A DNA stretch of 64,000 nt from Methanoflorens sp963701995 (GTDB lineage: Archaea > Halobacteriota > Bog-38 > Methanoflorentales > Methanoflorentaceae): the NCBI GenBank assembly GCA_963701995.1, contig OY969693.1, positions 1,488,001 through 1,552,000 of the forward strand, given 5' to 3'. Both the position numbers and the translations under genes were made by a program. The notes below the pieces were generated by a model that made no database searches, was not told the DNA's origin, and worked only from the letters and a program-made list of their open reading frames with translations. Numbering within the stretch: position 1 is the first letter of the stretch; every line of letters begins with the position of its first letter. Shown here piece after piece: positions 24,659 through 33,369 of this stretch.

Positions 24659-25513
24659 TCACTTGAGGTACTTTCCCACAATCGGACGAAGCTTTTCGAA
24701 CACCTCATCTGAAATGGCCTCTGTGCTCGTCACTATAGCGTCCTTCAGTGCGTGTCTGCACTGGCACGCGCTGTTTGTTATTGGGAGGTGGGGCACCACC
24801 TCCTGGATAATTTTTTGCGTGCTCGTGGCGTTTCTCTTGACGTTGTTTATGACTGTCTCGATAGTCACCTCTTCCTCGCGCCAGACGTCGTAATCAGTAA
24901 CAGTGGCTAACATGCTGAAGCACATCTCTGCCTCTCTCGCGAGTTTTGCCTCCGGTAGTGCCGTCATCCCTATGATGTCGAACCCCATATGCCGATATGC
25001 GTTCGACTCTGCGCGTGTCGAAAATTGCGGGCCCTCAATGCAGACGTACGTGCCACCTTTCGTGACAGCACATCCGACGCGTTGCGCCGCGCGATACAAC
25101 TCGTGTGACAAGTCCTGACAAAATGGGTCAGCGAAGCTTATGTGCACGCAAATATCCTCAAAAAATGTATTTGATCGTAGCTTAGTCCTGTCAAAAAGTT
25201 GGTCGGGGATAACCATCTCAAGTGGCCGTATCTTCTCTTTGAGGCTGCCAACCGCGGAGATTGCGATAACAGTTGTGATGCCTAAGCTTTTCAGCGCGTA
25301 GATGTTCGCGCGATAATCTATGCGGCTCGGCGAACAACGGTGTCCTGCTCCGTGTCTGGCCAAAAAAGCGCAAGCTTTGCCTTCTACCAGTCCGACGAGT
25401 ATGTCGCTTGACGGAGGACCAAATGGGGTACTGATTGCCAGCGTTGTCGCATCTTCGAGGAGGTCAGGGTTGTAAAAACCGGTGCCGCCTACAAAAGCAA
25501 TTTCAGCGTTCAT
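24659..25513 (-). CDS. Methylthioadenosine/methylthioinosine phosphorylase
   Basis: Purine nucleoside phosphorylase family, 284 residues from the ATG at 25513 (MNAEIAFVGGTGFYNPDLLE). It has FLARHGAGHRCSPSRIDYRA, the active-site ISAVGSLKEKI, YVCIEGPQFSTRAESNAYR and IIGMTALPEAKLAREAEMCF. It splits methylthio-nucleosides to the base and methylthioribose phosphate; adenosine versus inosine preference cannot be set. The longer frame to 25669 is rejected because its N-terminus lies in the upstream gene. It overlaps that gene by four bases. Confidence 0.88.
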   Translation of the reverse strand: MNAEIAFVGGTGFYNPDLLEDATTLAISTPFGPPSSDILVGLVEGKACAFLARHGAGHRCSPSRIDYRANIYALKSLGITTVIAISAVGSLKEKIRPLEMVIPDQLFDRTKLRSNTFFEDICVHISFADPFCQDLSHELYRAAQRVGCAVTKGGTYVCIEGPQFSTRAESNAYRHMGFDIIGMTALPEAKLAREAEMCFSMLATVTDYDVWREEEVTIETVINNVKRNATSTQKIIQEVVPHLPITNSACQCRHALKDAIVTSTEAISDEVFEKLRPIVGKYLK

Positions 25514-26196
25514 TTTAGCTCCCAGCCCCCTTGGCCAAGTGCTAGAACCCCTCTCCTTTGCATCTCTTTCAAGATCTCCGGCAGGCGTCCGGGTTGAGCT
25601 ATGTCCAAATGAATGGGATCGATAGAGAACCAATGGTTCAGCCCCGCTTTGATTGACTTTTCGTTCCACACCTCTTTTCTCTCCTTGGCCATAAGCTTCG
25701 TTATTAAGTCAATCATATCTTCGATAAAATTCCACGGATACACCACCCACATCCAATCTTCGAGTAACTCGGCAAAGTAGTCAGGCGTAGTTTCTGAAGT
25801 GAAGAGCAGCTGTAGTACCCCCGTCCTGCAGTCAGCCGGTTTGAACTCTTTCACGTAGTCTGAAGCGTGTTGAAGGCTTTTTCCCGTGTCGGCAATGTCG
25901 TCTACGATAAGCACCCGTTTGTCCTTAACCATCTCTTCTGCGATCGGGTATCGAACTCTACACTCGTCTGCCAAGCGGGCAGTCCCCACATAGTGTTCAA
26001 CCTTAAGGCTGATTAAATCCGAAATGCCGAGAAAATCGCAGACCATGCGGCCAGCAAACCAGCCCCCGCGCGCGAGCGCTACGATGACATCTGGCTCGTA
26101 TCCTGACTCCACGACACTTGATGACAAATCGCGACACAGGTCATAGATATAGTTCCAATTCGTCACCGTGCATTTGATCTTTTCAGGAAGAGCCAT
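25510..26196 (-). CDS. Phosphoribosyltransferase (purine salvage)
   Basis: Type I PRTase, 228 residues. The PRPP-binding loop is VLIVDDIADTGKS, with VALARGGWFAGRMV and VEHYVGTARLAD upstream, and a C-terminal extension that resembles a winged helix (IAQPGRLPEILKEMQRRGVL). Adenine, guanine or xanthine could be the base. The four-base overlap with the methylthio-nucleoside phosphorylase suggests the two recycle the purine released from methylthioadenosine. Confidence 0.85.
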   Translation of the reverse strand: MALPEKIKCTVTNWNYIYDLCRDLSSSVVESGYEPDVIVALARGGWFAGRMVCDFLGISDLISLKVEHYVGTARLADECRVRYPIAEEMVKDKRVLIVDDIADTGKSLQHASDYVKEFKPADCRTGVLQLLFTSETTPDYFAELLEDWMWVVYPWNFIEDMIDLITKLMAKERKEVWNEKSIKAGLNHWFSIDPIHLDIAQPGRLPEILKEMQRRGVLALGQGGWELK

Positions 26197-26216
26197 GGAT
26201 CATTCGTCGAGAAATC

Positions 26217-26226
26217 ATAATATTTA
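26217..26226 (-). promoter_or_regulatory. TATA box for the phosphoribosyltransferase gene
   Basis: The minus strand reads TAAATATTAT, 21-30 bases upstream of the ATG at 26196, consistent with a leaderless transcript. Confidence 0.5.
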
Positions 26227-26313
26227 TTTCTACCTGTTTTATTGTACGGGAATGGAAAAGGAATATCATACAGCAAATGCTATTAGAGAGCGGTGGTTTA
26301 AAGGAGTTTTCCT

Positions 26314-26766
26314 ATGCGACTTGAACAAGAAGATCTTAACGCGATAGGCGAAATAGTAGTGAGTCGCTATTTCAAAAAGGGCGGCCTCAACTATACCAGT
26401 TTGAAAGACCCGCGGAGAATTTTTAAAGCGTACAACGATGTGGACGAGCAGTACACGGCGTATCCTCACATGAGTCGCGACTGGTACGTCTCCAACTCCG
26501 TCGATAGAGATGCATACATCGCAAGAACGTGGAAGGAACTGAAAAAGCTAGTGGATTTTTTGAATGACTTGAACGACAAAACCCTCTACAACTTTGTAGT
26601 CCGCGCGGACGGCGAGCTCGCGTTAGCCAAAGTCGAAACTCAACGATCAGAGGTCTCAAAAGAGGCCGCGGCGATCGCGAGGAGGCACGATTACAAACTC
26701 TACCTTTTCACCGTTAAGGTCCCCAGCAATCTTGAGTACGACGTGGATGTTGTGAACGGCGACTGA
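26314..26766 (+). CDS. Hypothetical protein (about 150 residues)
   Basis: Well-formed gene with AAAGGAG eight bases before its ATG. The protein is soluble and highly charged: an N-terminal MRLEQEDLNAIGEIVVSRYF, a tyrosine-rich middle (YNDVDEQYTAYPHM, RDWYVSNSVD), a helix ARTWKELKKLVDFLNDLNDK and an acidic tail. No signal peptide, membrane segment or cysteine is present. I do not recognise the family. It diverges from the purine salvage pair and is convergent with the CoA gene. Confidence 0.75.
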   Translation: MRLEQEDLNAIGEIVVSRYFKKGGLNYTSLKDPRRIFKAYNDVDEQYTAYPHMSRDWYVSNSVDRDAYIARTWKELKKLVDFLNDLNDKTLYNFVVRADGELALAKVETQRSEVSKEAAAIARRHDYKLYLFTVKVPSNLEYDVDVVNGD

Positions 26767-26775
26767 GTCACACGC

Positions 26776-27525
26776 TCATCGCGCGAGAGACCTCAGCCGC
26801 TTCTGCATGAGAGCGTACGACGCCTTCAAGTTCTCTAGGTTATCAAACCTTGCTTTGAGCAAGTCCAACTCATCTTGGTGACTCTCACTTTTAAAGTGCT
26901 TCGCAAAACTGACAAGATTCTTCAACGCTCGTGTCACTTCGTCGACGATTGTGACGGTACTCGCTACTGCAGTTCGAGAAAGCGGATTTAGATCGACAGT
27001 CAAAACGGTTTTTCCGAGTTTAGTTAAAGCTTGAGCTCTATCGCCGTCTTCTAGCGGAACGAATACAACGTCGGCTTTGAATGTCCCGTTCTTGTCGACG
27101 TTTGCCCTGTCACTTGCTATGTGCGCGAGTTTGATGAAATCGAACCCGGTCAAAACGTTTGCTACGCCGTACGCATGCAAGTGATCTGCAATTCTTCTTA
27201 TCCGCTGTGCTGATGGATGAAACAGATTAATCTCTATGGGGATGCCCGTAATTGCGTGCAACTCGGCGATTTCGCCTGGCACGAGCGTGGCAGTGTTCCC
27301 ATTAACTGAGAGAACGGGGTAGTTTGCGGTGAGCAAATGGGCACACGCAACTTTGCTAGCGTTGCGTGCACTCTCGCTCGTTTGCTCCCCCAGCAGATAA
27401 TCAAACGCTTCGCCTCTCCCGTGTGCAATAAGACCGTGAACACTGGCGATGCCTTGTTCATAGCCATCTACCAATTTATTGCGTAACATCAATGATGCGT
27501 AACGGGGATGTTCTTCAGAGACCAT
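26776..27525 (-). CDS. 4-phosphopantoate--beta-alanine ligase (archaeal phosphopantothenate synthetase)
   Basis: Archaeal CoA pathway enzyme joining 4-phosphopantoate and beta-alanine with ATP, replacing bacterial pantothenate synthetase. The 249-residue protein has EHPRYASLMLRNKLVDGYEQ, GLIAHGRGEAFDYLLGEQT, ANYPVLSVNGNTATLVPGEI, EINLFHPSAQRI and TVLTVDLNPLSRTA, all family hallmarks. The partner pantoate kinase is not in the window. Confidence 0.92.
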   Translation of the reverse strand: MVSEEHPRYASLMLRNKLVDGYEQGIASVHGLIAHGRGEAFDYLLGEQTSESARNASKVACAHLLTANYPVLSVNGNTATLVPGEIAELHAITGIPIEINLFHPSAQRIRRIADHLHAYGVANVLTGFDFIKLAHIASDRANVDKNGTFKADVVFVPLEDGDRAQALTKLGKTVLTVDLNPLSRTAVASTVTIVDEVTRALKNLVSFAKHFKSESHQDELDLLKARFDNLENLKASYALMQKRLRSLAR

Positions 27526-27611
27526 AGTCGCTTGACGTGGGCGTCATTTCATCTGATATAGCGCCCTTGGCAACCCCTTGTATATAAGCCTTCAGCGACA
27601 GACATGCTGTT

Positions 27612-28748
27612 GTGAGCAATGCGTCGGGAAACCTAACTCGAAAAGAGCTCCTGCTGAACTCCTTTAAGCTGGGTACATTAGAGAAGGATCTATTTGGTGC
27701 CACGCCACCCTCCACGTTTGTCGGAAGATTCGGTTACCCTGAAGTTCTTGCGGGGCCGTTGGTTAGCCCTGTAGTTGGGGAGCCGGCACTTGCGGATACG
27801 CCGGACAAGTGGCTTCACTTCAGCAGAGAGCAAATACTCGGGCTGAGGTCTAATCTGGTGCGATCCAATTTCAAGTTGAACGTACGAGACGCGCAAGATC
27901 CTGATCGACTGCTGAAGGAGACGCAGGAACTTGCAATGGCCTCGCTTCCGGTCGATGTAGAGGTAAAGTTCTTGACGCCGCCGAAGCGCACGCTTCGTTT
28001 TGACAGCATACTCACGCCTATGGGCCCGTCGGGCACCGTGACCGACATAGAGATAGTTGAGAATCCGCATGTCCCAAGGAAAGTGGATATGCTTGCCGAT
28101 GATCGGGACATCAAGGCCGCAGAGGCGGCAACCATTTTGTACGAGGACTCAATATCCCCCTATCAAATAAGTCGGCTTCTGTCGGTCGGCACGTTGGGGA
28201 AAAAACGTTTGATCGTCCCCACGCGTTGGTCTATCACGGCAACCGATTCCATTCTGGGCAACAGTTTGTTGAAACGGGTGCGCAGTTACCCAGAGTACGC
28301 GGAGGTTCAGCTCTTTATTTCAGAAGCTTTCGGAAACCACTTCGAGATCCTGCTGATCCCTCGCGTGTACGCTTTCGGATGGACGGAAATGTGGCTTTCG
28401 GAGGCCGGAAAGGTCGAGATTGGCGACTTGTATGAAGATATGATAAACAAGCCCGAGTATATGGATGGGGGCTATTACGCAGCCCGATTCTCTGCGCTCG
28501 AGTTTCTTGAGCAGCGAAGGAGGCAGGCCGCAATATACGTGATGCGTGAAGTCAAACCCACTTATGATATTCCTCTCGGAAGCTGGGTTATTCGAGAGCT
28601 CGTTAAGCAGGCTTTCTTCCAACAACCTCTGACATTTGAAAGTATCGCCGACGCCCTGCGGAGCGTCCGGGCCCGTGTCAAAGTTCCCGCCAACACTCTT
28701 TTTTTGAAAAAACAGCTGTCGCAGACAAATCTCGCGCAGTTTAGTTAA
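27612..28748 (+). CDS. nreA: Nre family DNA repair protein without N-terminal zinc finger
   Basis: A 378-residue protein with Nre-family blocks such as PSTFVGRFGYPEVLAGPLVS, KLNVRDAQDPDRLL and WSITATDSILGNSLLKRVRS. The C-terminus ends in SQTNLAQFS, a QxxLxxF motif resembling the PCNA-interacting peptide of NreA. Many family members begin with a cysteine-rich zinc finger; here none is seen, and a TAA lies in frame about ten codons upstream of the GTG start at 27612. Nre proteins take part in archaeal DNA damage tolerance by an unknown mechanism. Confidence 0.87.
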   Translation: MSNASGNLTRKELLLNSFKLGTLEKDLFGATPPSTFVGRFGYPEVLAGPLVSPVVGEPALADTPDKWLHFSREQILGLRSNLVRSNFKLNVRDAQDPDRLLKETQELAMASLPVDVEVKFLTPPKRTLRFDSILTPMGPSGTVTDIEIVENPHVPRKVDMLADDRDIKAAEAATILYEDSISPYQISRLLSVGTLGKKRLIVPTRWSITATDSILGNSLLKRVRSYPEYAEVQLFISEAFGNHFEILLIPRVYAFGWTEMWLSEAGKVEIGDLYEDMINKPEYMDGGYYAARFSALEFLEQRRRQAAIYVMREVKPTYDIPLGSWVIRELVKQAFFQQPLTFESIADALRSVRARVKVPANTLFLKKQLSQTNLAQFS

Positions 28749-28894
28749 ATGAAAAGTTTGGGGACCGCATATGCTAGCGCATCCGCAGCAGCGTTAAAAT
28801 GAATCCCAAAACTTATTACTTCTGGAGTTAATGCCACAAGTTAAGATCGGCACTGATCCGGTCTGAGCGAAGCAAACTGGAACGAGGAGTGCAA

Positions 28895-29995
28895 ATGGCC
28901 GTAAAAGTCGCAATAAATGGTTATGGAAACATCGGTAAGCGGGTTGCAGACGCAGTAGCGAAGCAGGATGACATGAAGCTAGTCGGAGTGGCAAAAACGC
29001 GGCCAAATTTTGAAGCCTTTGTCGCTGTTCAGAAGGGCTACAACCTATATGCATCTGAAGAGGACAAGATAGCCGCTTTTAATGCCGCAGGCTTGGAGGT
29101 CGCCGGCACAACGATGGACATGCTAGGCGAAGCTGACGTTGTGGTGGACGCGACCCCGGAAGGAATGGGTGCGCAGAACCTGGAAGCGATCTATAAGAAG
29201 CTAGGTATCAAGGCCATATTTGAAGGCGGGGAGAAACATAACGCGATTGGAGCCTCATTTAACGCCTACTGCAACTATCAGGAAGCCCTTGGCAAGAGTT
29301 ACGTTCGGGTCGTATCCTGCAATACGACCGGATTGTGTCGCTCTCTGAGCGCGATAGATAACGTCGCCGGCATCAAGAAGGCGCGAGTCGTCCTGGTGCG
29401 CAGGGGTGCTGACCCTATACAAGTCAAGAAAGGGCCGATAAACGCGATTATTCCAAATCCGCCTACGGTTCCGTCGCACCACGGCCCAGACGTGAATACC
29501 GTGATGCCGGGGTGGGACGTCGCGACGATGGCAGTGCTCGTCCCGACGACGCTCATGCATCAGCATAACCTTATGATCGAAGTAGAAAACAGCGTCTCTC
29601 GTGAAGATGTCCTCAGGGAGTTTTATAGCCGTATGAGGCTGATGTTGGTGCGGGCAGGAGATGGTCTAGGCTCTACCGCGGAGATTATCGAGTTAAGCAG
29701 AGACCTTGGAAGGCCGCGTTATGACCTCTGGGAGATCCCGATTTGGGAAGAAAGCGTTAACGTCGTGGGCAAAGAGGTATTCTACATGCAGGCCGTTCAT
29801 CAAGAGGCCGACATAATTCTGGACAATATCGATTGCATTAGGGCGGTCACGGAGACTGAAAAAGACCCACAAGCGTCGATCCGAAAAACTGACAAAGCAA
29901 TGGGAGTTATGGGTTCTTTTAGGCCACCGCTGTGCCTCGAGGACAATCCTGAGGAGCTTCGCGAAATTCACCGCAAGTTGTGGGGGATCGAATAA
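28895..29995 (+). CDS. gap: Type II glyceraldehyde-3-phosphate dehydrogenase
   Basis: Archaeal phosphorylating GAPDH of gluconeogenesis, 366 residues. Features are VAINGYGNIGKRVADAV (dinucleotide fold), FEGGEKHNAIG, the catalytic cysteine in VVSCNTTGLCRSL, VLVRRGADP and a histidine-rich HQHNLMIEV. The ATG at 28895 is chosen over the GTG at 28889 because GAGGAGT lies just upstream. Confidence 0.95.
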   Translation: MAVKVAINGYGNIGKRVADAVAKQDDMKLVGVAKTRPNFEAFVAVQKGYNLYASEEDKIAAFNAAGLEVAGTTMDMLGEADVVVDATPEGMGAQNLEAIYKKLGIKAIFEGGEKHNAIGASFNAYCNYQEALGKSYVRVVSCNTTGLCRSLSAIDNVAGIKKARVVLVRRGADPIQVKKGPINAIIPNPPTVPSHHGPDVNTVMPGWDVATMAVLVPTTLMHQHNLMIEVENSVSREDVLREFYSRMRLMLVRAGDGLGSTAEIIELSRDLGRPRYDLWEIPIWEESVNVVGKEVFYMQAVHQEADIILDNIDCIRAVTETEKDPQASIRKTDKAMGVMGSFRPPLCLEDNPEELREIHRKLWGIE

Positions 29996-30434
29996 CCCGC
30001 AAAAGAGCCGTTGATACGCGAAAAATGCACACTGAGAGCGAAACGCGCCTGCGCTGCAGTCGAAGCGAACGCTTCGTTGCTTTGCTGGGTTTGTAACGTT
30101 CAACGAGATGGGCTTCTGGCAAGACGTACTTCGAGTCGACAGCAGTATGCCGTCGATCGAAAACTTTGAAAATCTCCGAACCGAAGCGGATTGGAGCGAT
30201 CTGGGATCGCCAAGGAACGTATCGGTAAGGAAGCAAAGTCGCGATGATCGCTCACTAGGGCCATTCGAAAGACTCTCTTCCCTCGACCAGCACGCAGCCG
30301 TTTTCAGGAATCATTCGGCGAGCCGCTCAGCAGGGACTCGCCGAGAATAACGCCGAGCCCGTTTGACGGTTCGCGAGTATCGAGTCCGATAGTTTGATAT
30401 CGTCCGAGATAGCGGCACAGAATGAAGTGAAAAA
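29996..30434 (+). other. Intergenic stretch of about 440 bases
   Basis: No recognised gene. An 80-codon frame from ATG 30108 to TGA-type stop near 30350 (MGFWQDVLRVDSSMPSIENF) has a weak ribosome site and no known family, so it is at best a possible small protein. An eight-base-pair hairpin lies at 30315-30344 (TCGGCGAG with CTCGCCGA). The promoter of the next gene probably lies near 30390-30410. Confidence 0.45.
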
Positions 30435-31232
30435 ATGAAGTATACGCAGTTGGATATCGCCCCGACCATCAGCTCACTGTTAGGATTCGAGATCCCTGAC
30501 AAAGACGGGCGCGAGATCAAAGAGATCGGTGCTTACTGCGCGGACAAGCATATTGACCAAATACTGCTCATAGTAGTAGACGGTGTCGGGGCCGCATTGT
30601 ATAAGAAATTGGACGGTGCGCTGGCGCGGTTGCAGGCTCTCTCGGACGACGGTCTCTTTTTTGAGATCCATTCGCTGCCTCCTAGGATAACGACTCCAAA
30701 TATCGGCACTATCTTGACGGGCTATACTCCTGAGCATCACCTTCTGTATGAAGTAGCTGATACCTTCTATACAACGGTGAGATCGATTCTTGAGATTGCA
30801 AGCGATAGCGGAATCAAGTCGGGCATAGTGATAGAACTGCTGGGGGCGAAAGCGATGCTAAATCGAGTCGATCTCGCCATTGGCGTCGAAAACCTTCACG
30901 GGATTATTGATTACGATAGAAGGATAACCGATCTGGCACTTAAGGCGTTCAGCTTAGAAGGAATAAGGTTACTGATGATACATCTGCGGGCAATAGATAA
31001 CTGCGCACACCACTACGCGAAAGTGTGGGACGATCTTACTTTTTCAGCACAAACGATCGACGAGAATTTGGAGCGGATCTGTCGCGGCTTGTGCCGGCCT
31101 ACGTTGATCCTAGCAACCTCCGACCATCCTATCCACGTCGAAAAATGGGCGCACCTTGAAGACAATAACACGGACGTTCCACTGATTGCCAGCTATGTGA
31201 ACGTAGCTAGCAGCCCAAAAAAAGGAGAATAA
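30435..31232 (+). CDS. Alkaline phosphatase-fold hydrolase (nucleotide pyrophosphatase/phosphodiesterase-like)
   Basis: A 265-residue protein with alkaline phosphatase superfamily features: VVDGVGAALYKKL with the first metal aspartate, PRITTPNIGTILTG with the likely nucleophile threonine, MIHLRAIDNCAHHYAKVW and ILATSDHPIH, the latter two supplying the second metal site. No signal peptide is visible, so it is probably cytoplasmic. Substrate is unknown. It is rightward, 78 bases ahead of the marker 8 gene. Confidence 0.78.
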   Translation: MKYTQLDIAPTISSLLGFEIPDKDGREIKEIGAYCADKHIDQILLIVVDGVGAALYKKLDGALARLQALSDDGLFFEIHSLPPRITTPNIGTILTGYTPEHHLLYEVADTFYTTVRSILEIASDSGIKSGIVIELLGAKAMLNRVDLAIGVENLHGIIDYDRRITDLALKAFSLEGIRLLMIHLRAIDNCAHHYAKVWDDLTFSAQTIDENLERICRGLCRPTLILATSDHPIHVEKWAHLEDNNTDVPLIASYVNVASSPKKGE

Positions 31233-31310
31233 AGGCTGCCGACGTTCTATGTTGGCCTTCGCCGACGTCATAGTTAGGTCTATCAATATCTGGTTCACAA
31301 GAGTTAGACG

Positions 31311-32171
31311 ATGAAAGACAGACACGTCATGGAAGCGTTGGGAAAAGCTTACGTCGTGGTCGAAGACGGACGCGTGGTCGAGGTTGGAGAACCGTTAATC
31401 GAACGGTGTCCAATTTTTGCAAAGGCGCGCGGCATTCAAGAGATTAATCAAGAGGTAGTAAAGCAGAATATCGAGTTCCGGATTCGCGATTTTGGTATGT
31501 GCACAGGTGAGCGGGCCATTGAGATGGAGGTTTTTGTTGGCTTTGGCGCGTCTGAAGTAATGATGACTGGACTCCGGCGGGGTTTGATTGACGCTAGTGT
31601 CTCGGTTTGTGAGGGTGTTGGCACCGTTATCACGTCCAATCCTACCCTCACTCAAGGAATTGGAGCGCGTATTTCCGGCGTCATAGAAACGACCCTGATT
31701 CCGAAGCTGAAGAATCGAGTCGAGGAAAAAGGAGGAATTCTGCTAGATGGGAACCACGCCATTATTAATCAGCCTTTGGGCGTTGCGCGCGCTATAGAAA
31801 TGGGTTTCGAGCGCGTTGCTGTCACCGTTGCGACGCTCTCCGACGCTCAACAATGTCGCCTTATCGAGCGCGAAACGGGCGCCACCGTAGTTGTCATCGG
31901 CGTGCACGTAACCGGAATGGAACAGGACGTCGCGAGCGATTTCATTGACGCGGTAGACATTACTACGGGCTGTGCGTCGCGAGCGATCAGAGAAACTGTC
32001 AGCCACAAAGCGCTCGCACAAGTTGGAACTGGGGTGCCGCTGTTCGCCTTGTCGCAAAAGGGAAAAGAGCTGCTGCTCGAGAGGGCCAAGGAAGTCACGA
32101 CCCCGATTCTCATCAACACGATGAAACTGCCGGTTCTGCCAAAAGATAAGCAACCAAGGCCTTTGATATGA
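31311..32171 (+). CDS. Methanogenesis marker protein 8 (DUF2099)
   Basis: A 286-residue protein matching methanogenesis marker 8: MEALGKAYVVVEDGRVVEVG, RCPIFAKARGI, GMCTGERAIEMEVFVGFGAS, SVCEGVGTVITSNPTLTQGI, GNHAIINQPLGVARAIEMGF and DAVDITTGCASRAIRE. Members occur almost only in organisms with methyl-coenzyme M reductase; the activity is not known. It is followed ten bases later by a trans-sulfuration enzyme. Confidence 0.9.
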   Translation: MKDRHVMEALGKAYVVVEDGRVVEVGEPLIERCPIFAKARGIQEINQEVVKQNIEFRIRDFGMCTGERAIEMEVFVGFGASEVMMTGLRRGLIDASVSVCEGVGTVITSNPTLTQGIGARISGVIETTLIPKLKNRVEEKGGILLDGNHAIINQPLGVARAIEMGFERVAVTVATLSDAQQCRLIERETGATVVVIGVHVTGMEQDVASDFIDAVDITTGCASRAIRETVSHKALAQVGTGVPLFALSQKGKELLLERAKEVTTPILINTMKLPVLPKDKQPRPLI

Positions 32172-32180
32172 GGGTATCCT

Positions 32181-33353
32181 GTGGACTATGAGTACGGCAT
32201 CAATACGAAGTTAGTGCACGCCGGAGAACGTCCATCTCCCGACACCTTTGCACTAGCACCGCCGATTTACCAAACGTCGAGCTTCGCAATAGACGAGATC
32301 CTTCCATCAGGAATAAAACGCGGAAAGTACGTCTACTCCCGGCTTTCAAATCCCACACTCACTGCATTAGAACTAAAAATGGCGGCCGTTGAGGGGGGCG
32401 ATGCTGCGGTCAGTTTCGCCACAGGGATGGGGGCCATTTCGGCAATAATGCTTACGCTGCTCAAATGCGGCGATCATCTTATCGCTGATCAAGTGCTCTA
32501 CGGTAGCACCTATGACCTTTTAAAAAGAGGCGCTCCACGCCTCGGCTTTGAGGTAAGCTTTGTGGACACCTCTAATCCTGAGAATGTAGCTGAGGCCGTA
32601 CGAGACAACACGAAGCTTGTTTTTTTTGAAACCCCGGCTAACCCGACGCTGAAGTTAGCGGACATTCGTAAAGTCGCGGCAGTCGCATCGGAAAATAGAC
32701 TCAAAACGATCGTCGATAACACCTTCCTAACTCCCTATTACCAAAAACCCCTCGAACTAGGGGCCGATATCGTTGTGCATAGCGCGACGAAATACTTGAA
32801 CGGGCACGGCGACGCACTAGGAGGGATAGTTATCTCATCTTATGAAGAAGCGCTCACAATCAGAAAGGGGGTCTTGCGCGATATGGGCGCCGCACTTAGT
32901 CCTTTCAACGCCTTTCTTATCTTGCGCGGACTTCGCACGTTGGCAGTAAGGATGGAGCGTCACGCACAGAACGCGACTGAGCTCGCTGCCTTCTTGAAAG
33001 CGCATAAGGCCGTTAAGCACGTTCTTTATCCAGGATCCGACCGTAACTTAGAGAGCAATCCCAATCTGAAGAAGCAAATGGCAGGCTTTGGAGGAATGCT
33101 AGCTTTTAGGATTCGCGGAGGAGTCGAGTCAGCGGTGACTTTTTTGAACTCTCTCAAACTGTGTACGGTCGCGGTGAGTCTCGGCGACACTGCGACTCTG
33201 ATCGAGCATCCGGGACTTATGACTCACTCAGTTATTCCCAAGGAAGAGAGAGAAATGCTCGGAATCACGGATAATCTTGTACGCGTGTCTGTTGGGCTTG
33301 AAGACATTGCGGACATCAAGGCGGACTTGGAACAAGCGCTCGATGCGATTTAG
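32181..33353 (+). CDS. Trans-sulfuration PLP enzyme (cystathionine gamma-synthase / methionine gamma-lyase family)
   Basis: Fold type I PLP enzyme, 390 residues, beginning at GTG 32181. It has TKLVHAGERPSPDTFALAPP, KYVYSRLSNPTLTALELKMA, SFATGMGAISA, VDNTFLTPYYQKPLELGADI, the PLP lysine in HSATKYLNGHGD, and C-terminal HPGLMTHSVIPKEERE. Possible activities are cystathionine gamma-synthase, O-acetylhomoserine sulfhydrylase or methionine gamma-lyase. The methionine synthase at 15.6 kb suggests a role in sulfur amino acid metabolism. Confidence 0.9.
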   Translation: MDYEYGINTKLVHAGERPSPDTFALAPPIYQTSSFAIDEILPSGIKRGKYVYSRLSNPTLTALELKMAAVEGGDAAVSFATGMGAISAIMLTLLKCGDHLIADQVLYGSTYDLLKRGAPRLGFEVSFVDTSNPENVAEAVRDNTKLVFFETPANPTLKLADIRKVAAVASENRLKTIVDNTFLTPYYQKPLELGADIVVHSATKYLNGHGDALGGIVISSYEEALTIRKGVLRDMGAALSPFNAFLILRGLRTLAVRMERHAQNATELAAFLKAHKAVKHVLYPGSDRNLESNPNLKKQMAGFGGMLAFRIRGGVESAVTFLNSLKLCTVAVSLGDTATLIEHPGLMTHSVIPKEEREMLGITDNLVRVSVGLEDIADIKADLEQALDAI

Positions 33354-33369
33354 TGTGTGTCTGAACGTG

